Of a stretch of 64,000 bases of DNA, positions 61,283 to 64,000 are shown in pieces. Source of the stretch: Rikenellaceae bacterium (lineage in GTDB: Bacteria > Bacteroidota > Bacteroidia > Bacteroidales > Rikenellaceae). The position numbers and the translations under genes were made by a program. The stretch covers positions 287,673 to 351,672 of the forward strand of contig WRDF01000001.1 of assembly GCA_009783565.1 (NCBI GenBank). The letters run 5' to 3'. Below the pieces are notes generated by a model. That model searched no databases. It was not told the origin of the DNA and saw only the letters and a list, made by a program, of their open reading frames with translations. The stretch's first letter is position 1. Every line of letters begins with the position of its first letter.

Positions 61283-61422
61283 GGGAACTTCTAAAAACCC
61301 AAAAGACAAGGCCCCGCAACCGAGCCAAAAGCGGAGTTTGCATATAGTAAACCTGTACCAAAGAGTAGTCATCCGGCAGGCTGGAAAACACACGCGTGTC
61401 TTTTGGATTTTTAGGAGTTCCC
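61283..61422. mobile_element. MITE-like element, family C, copy 2, with a nested family B repeat
   Basis: Terminal inverted repeats GGGAACTTCTAAAAACCC and GGATTTTTAGGAGTTCCC bound 140 bp. The left 70 bp align with the inverted copy at 6340-6463 (AAAGACAAGG, CAACCGAGCC, TATAGTAAA). The right part is replaced by a family B unit (61368-61400). Confidence 0.7.
61368..61400. repeat. Dispersed repeat, family B, copy 4, inside the family C element
   Basis: GTCATCCGGCAGGCTGGAAA followed by ACACACGCGTGTC is the inverted form of copies 1-3. Confidence 0.7.
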
Positions 61423-61435
61423 AAGACAGATCATT

Positions 61436-62101
61436 ATGGTCGTTTATGCATTATTGTTAATAGCGGCATATTTGCTGGGGTCGATTTCGAGCGCAGTGTG
61501 GATCGGGCGACAGTTCTACGGCATCGACATCCGCGAGCACGGAAGCCGCAATGCCGGAGCCACGAATATTTTGCGCGTGCTGGGCAAACGGGCGGCAATT
61601 CCGGTCTTCGCCATCGATTCGGCAAAAGGTTTTGCCGCCGTAAAGCTCTATCTGCTCGCGCCGACCGGCGACGAGGAGTGGCAATTCTATTTCAAGCTCG
61701 CGCTGTGCGCCGCTGTCGTCGCAGGGCATATTTTCCCCATCTTCACCGGATTCAAAGGCGGGAAGGGCGTGGCGACGCTGGCCGGAGCTGTGCTGGCGAT
61801 CAATACTCCGGCAGTATTGCTGTGTCTGGGGACGTTTCTCATAGTGCTGGCCATCTGGAATTATGTGTCTCTCGGCTCGGTCGTCGCGGGAATCATGTAT
61901 CCCGTGTATACTTATATCGTATGCCGGCTATGGTATCCGCAGGTGCTTGTCGAGGAGACGGTCTTCGCTTTGGTGGTAGCGGTTGCGCTTATTATAATGC
62001 ACCGTAAAAACCTGCGCCGCATAGCCACAGGGGCCGAATCTAAAATATACTACTTTCCCGAAAAGGCCCGCAAAAAGAGAGAAGAAGCTAGGAGAAAGTA
62101 A
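61436..62101 (+). CDS. plsY: Acyl-phosphate:glycerol-3-phosphate acyltransferase PlsY
   Basis: PlsY makes lysophosphatidate from acyl-phosphate at the inner membrane. The 221-residue protein has the three conserved loops: GSISSAVWIGR (N-terminal), HGSRNAGATNILRVLGKR with the phosphate-binding residues, and FTGFKGGKGVAT. Five membrane helices are seen. The C-terminal tail is longer and basic (RKKREEARRK). It is 37 bp before an acyl-CoA ligase, consistent with a lipid-synthesis pair. Confidence 0.94.
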   Translation: MVVYALLLIAAYLLGSISSAVWIGRQFYGIDIREHGSRNAGATNILRVLGKRAAIPVFAIDSAKGFAAVKLYLLAPTGDEEWQFYFKLALCAAVVAGHIFPIFTGFKGGKGVATLAGAVLAINTPAVLLCLGTFLIVLAIWNYVSLGSVVAGIMYPVYTYIVCRLWYPQVLVEETVFALVVAVALIIMHRKNLRRIATGAESKIYYFPEKARKKREEARRK

Positions 62102-62138
62102 TTGACAATATGCTGAAAATTTTGTAACTTGCACTATT

Positions 62139-63797
62139 ATGTTAGAGCAAAATTTGATCAGGATGTACGAGGCGGCGTTTCGCGAAAATCGCGATTTGCC
62201 GGCGCTGACCGACTATTTCAAAAAGGAGCGGTTCACATACCTCGAAATGGCGGCAGAAATCGCGAAGTTACACATGATGATGGCGGAATGCAAGATCCGC
62301 CCCGGTGACAAGATCGCTCTGATAGGCCGCAACAACCCGCGATGGTGCATCGCCTATATCGCTACGATCACGTATGGCGCGGTGACCGTGCCCATTTTGC
62401 AGGACTTCAACGCCAACGACATTCACCACATTATCAATCATTCGGAGTCGAAGATGCTGTTCTGCGGCGATGCGTCTTGGGATAAGATCGAGACCGACCG
62501 GGTGAGCAATGTGAACTGGGTGTTCTCGCTGACAGATTTTCGCTGCCTGTTCGAGCGGCGCGATACGGCGATCACGAAGTATCAGAAAGACATCGGCAAG
62601 CATTTCAAAAAGCGTTACCGGAAATTCGGCAAGGACGATATAAAGTACCGTGAAGTGCCCAACGATGCGCTGATACTGATAAACTATACGTCGGGCACTA
62701 CGGGGTTCACGAAGGGTGTGATGCTCACGGTGAACAATCTGACGGGCAACGTGGTGTTCTGTATATCGCAAAACGTGCGGCTGCGCGGCGTAAATGTTTT
62801 ATCATTCCTGCCGCTGGCGCACACCTACGGGTGCATGGTAGACCTGGTGCTGACATTGGCCGTCGGCGGACATATCACGCTGCTCGGAGCGATACCCGCG
62901 CCGAAGATCCTCATAGAGGCGATGCAGGCCGTGAAACCGGAAGTGATATGCTGTGTGCCGCTAATCATGGAGAAGATATGCCGCAAGCAGGTATTCCCTG
63001 CACTGAACAAGCCGGTGATGAAGGTAGTGCTGAAACTGCCTGTCATCGACGAGGCTATTTATATGGCTATCCGCAAGAAACTGTTCGATACGTTCGGCGG
63101 CAACTTGAAGCAGTTTATAATGGGCGGCGCGGCGATCAACAGCGAGGTCGAGGAATTTTTGTTGCGGATACGGTTTCCGTTCTGTGTGGGTTACGGCATG
63201 ACCGAATGCGGCCCGCTTATAAGTTTCGAGCAATCGGACAGGCATAAGCCCACTTCGTGCGGCAAGATATTGCACGGGTTTATGGAAGCGCGCATCGATT
63301 CGCCCGACCCGCAGAACACGCCCGGCGAGATTCATGTGCGCGGCGAAAACGTGATGTCGGGCTATTTCAAGAACAAGACGGCGACCGACGAAGCGCTCGA
63401 CGCAGAGGGTTGGCTGCATACGGGCGATATCGGGACGATGGACCCGGACGGCACACTTTACATACGCGGGCGCAGTAAGACGATGATACTTGGGTCGAGC
63501 GGTCAGAACATATATCCGGAAGAGATCGAGGCGAAACTCAATAACCTCTATTGCGTGAACGAATCGCTGGTGCTGGAACGTGATGGCAAGCTCGTGGCGC
63601 TTGTCTACCCCGATTACGATCAGGCGGATGCCGACGGCAAGCGTGGCTCGGAATTGCAGGGAATTATGGATGAAAACCTGCGTGAACTGAATACGTTGGT
63701 CGCACCGTACGAGAAAGTGTCGTCCATCTCTCTCTATCCCAACGAATTCGAGAAAACCCCGAAGAAAAGCATTAAACGGTATTTGTATAACGTGTAG
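62139..63797 (+). CDS. AMP-dependent long-chain acyl-CoA synthetase/ligase
   Basis: The 552-residue adenylate-forming enzyme activates fatty acids. The AMP-binding motif is INYTSGTTGFTKGVML (about residues 186-201), with FLPLAHTYG, the A5 motif GYGMTECGPLISFE and the A8 region GDIGTMDPDGTLYIRGRSKTM followed by SGQNIYPEEIE. The family includes FadD-type and AasS-type enzymes, so the product could be acyl-CoA or acyl-ACP. A TTGACA/TAACTTGC pair just before the ATG (62102-62132) may be a promoter, though it may also be read from plsY. Confidence 0.9.
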   Translation: MLEQNLIRMYEAAFRENRDLPALTDYFKKERFTYLEMAAEIAKLHMMMAECKIRPGDKIALIGRNNPRWCIAYIATITYGAVTVPILQDFNANDIHHIINHSESKMLFCGDASWDKIETDRVSNVNWVFSLTDFRCLFERRDTAITKYQKDIGKHFKKRYRKFGKDDIKYREVPNDALILINYTSGTTGFTKGVMLTVNNLTGNVVFCISQNVRLRGVNVLSFLPLAHTYGCMVDLVLTLAVGGHITLLGAIPAPKILIEAMQAVKPEVICCVPLIMEKICRKQVFPALNKPVMKVVLKLPVIDEAIYMAIRKKLFDTFGGNLKQFIMGGAAINSEVEEFLLRIRFPFCVGYGMTECGPLISFEQSDRHKPTSCGKILHGFMEARIDSPDPQNTPGEIHVRGENVMSGYFKNKTATDEALDAEGWLHTGDIGTMDPDGTLYIRGRSKTMILGSSGQNIYPEEIEAKLNNLYCVNESLVLERDGKLVALVYPDYDQADADGKRGSELQGIMDENLRELNTLVAPYEKVSSISLYPNEFEKTPKKSIKRYLYNV

Positions 63798-63898
63798 CAA
63801 CAGACATGTGCAAAAGTAAAAATTTTGCGTTCGTTGGTCGCCGTCTTGTTTTTAAAATAGCCCGACCGTGCCTGTATTCTCCCGCACCGCAAAAGAAA

Positions 63899-63924
63899 AG
63901 CGACCTCTCATTCGAAAGGTCGCT
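63899..63924 (-). terminator. Terminator of the rRNA operon
   Basis: AGCGACCT, a 10-nt loop and AGGTCGCT form an 8-bp stem with a T-rich tract on the minus strand (TTTCTTTT), 9 bp beyond the 5S end. Confidence 0.75.
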
Positions 63925-63932
63925 CTAAATTT

Positions 63933-64000
63933 AGGCGGCTACCTGCTTTCCCACAGCAAACGTGCAGTATCATCGGCGTGAACGGGCTTAACTTCTCTGT
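63933..64000 (-). rRNA. rrf: 5S rRNA, 3' part (gene continues right of window)
   Basis: Read on the minus strand, the edge begins ACAGAGAAGTTAAGCCCGTT, the conserved loop of 5S rRNA, continues CGCCGATGATACTGC and ends GCAGGTAGCCGCC. About 68 nt are inside the window. An rRNA operon therefore lies to the right, transcribed toward this window. Confidence 0.88.

Overview
The window comes from a moderately GC-rich member of the Bacteroidota, most likely the order Bacteroidales. The evidence is SusC/SusD outer-membrane pairs with FecR and ECF sigma regulators, promoters of the TTTG/TAnnTTTG type, few Shine-Dalgarno sites, a Na+-NQR operon, and an arginine cluster with the Bacteroides-type carbamoyltransferase ArgF'. 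A Rikenellaceae-like host is possible, but I cannot fix the family from this sequence.

Layout. 1-1156 (minus): the 5' part of tcdA, then a TatD-type nuclease. 1212-8400 (plus): hydE overlapping nqrA, followed by nqrB-F, the sodium-pumping NADH:quinone oxidoreductase. 8472-10643: a secreted GH95 alpha-L-fucosidase. 10830-21818 (minus): an ECF sigma factor, FecR anti-sigma, SusC, SusD, a DUF4843 lipoprotein, a PKD-like lipoprotein and a thioredoxin-fold protein, forming a self-regulated nutrient uptake locus. 22321-30757: tgt, murI-murG, a secreted phosphoesterase, an orphan NarL-type regulator, nrnA (minus), asnS and an AT-rich membrane protein, then tRNA-Leu(UAA).

31000-44001 is an AT-rich integrated element of about 13 kb, bounded by a 17-bp direct repeat that is the 3' end of mnmE. 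It has a tyrosine integrase, a HTH/excisionase-like protein, a primase-like protein and a RecA-type ATPase, but no relaxase, conjugation or virion genes. This resembles a phage satellite or a non-conjugative genomic island. Its cargo looks defensive: a Dam-type methylase paired with a nuclease-DGQHR-HEPN-like fusion, divergent from a Fic protein and a DUF4365-like nuclease, plus an unknown protein with a strongly structured leader. This is the best candidate for an undescribed system.

43984-55765 is mnmE and the arginine genes argE, argB, argF', argD, argC, argG and a GNAT gene (all minus), interrupted by a tandem duplication of a sodium-pump decarboxylase beta subunit (plus). ArgF' carries Pro90, the mark of succinylornithine specificity, and the GNAT protein at the operon head is a candidate first enzyme. 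56167-63797 holds a lone ECF sigma factor, an MFS exporter, an AT-rich membrane protein, an SAH/MTA deaminase-like amidohydrolase, a YitT protein, plsY and an acyl-CoA ligase. The window ends in the 3' part of a 5S rRNA gene on the minus strand.

At least four families of short intergenic palindromic repeats are scattered through the chromosomal part. I saw none in the integrated element.
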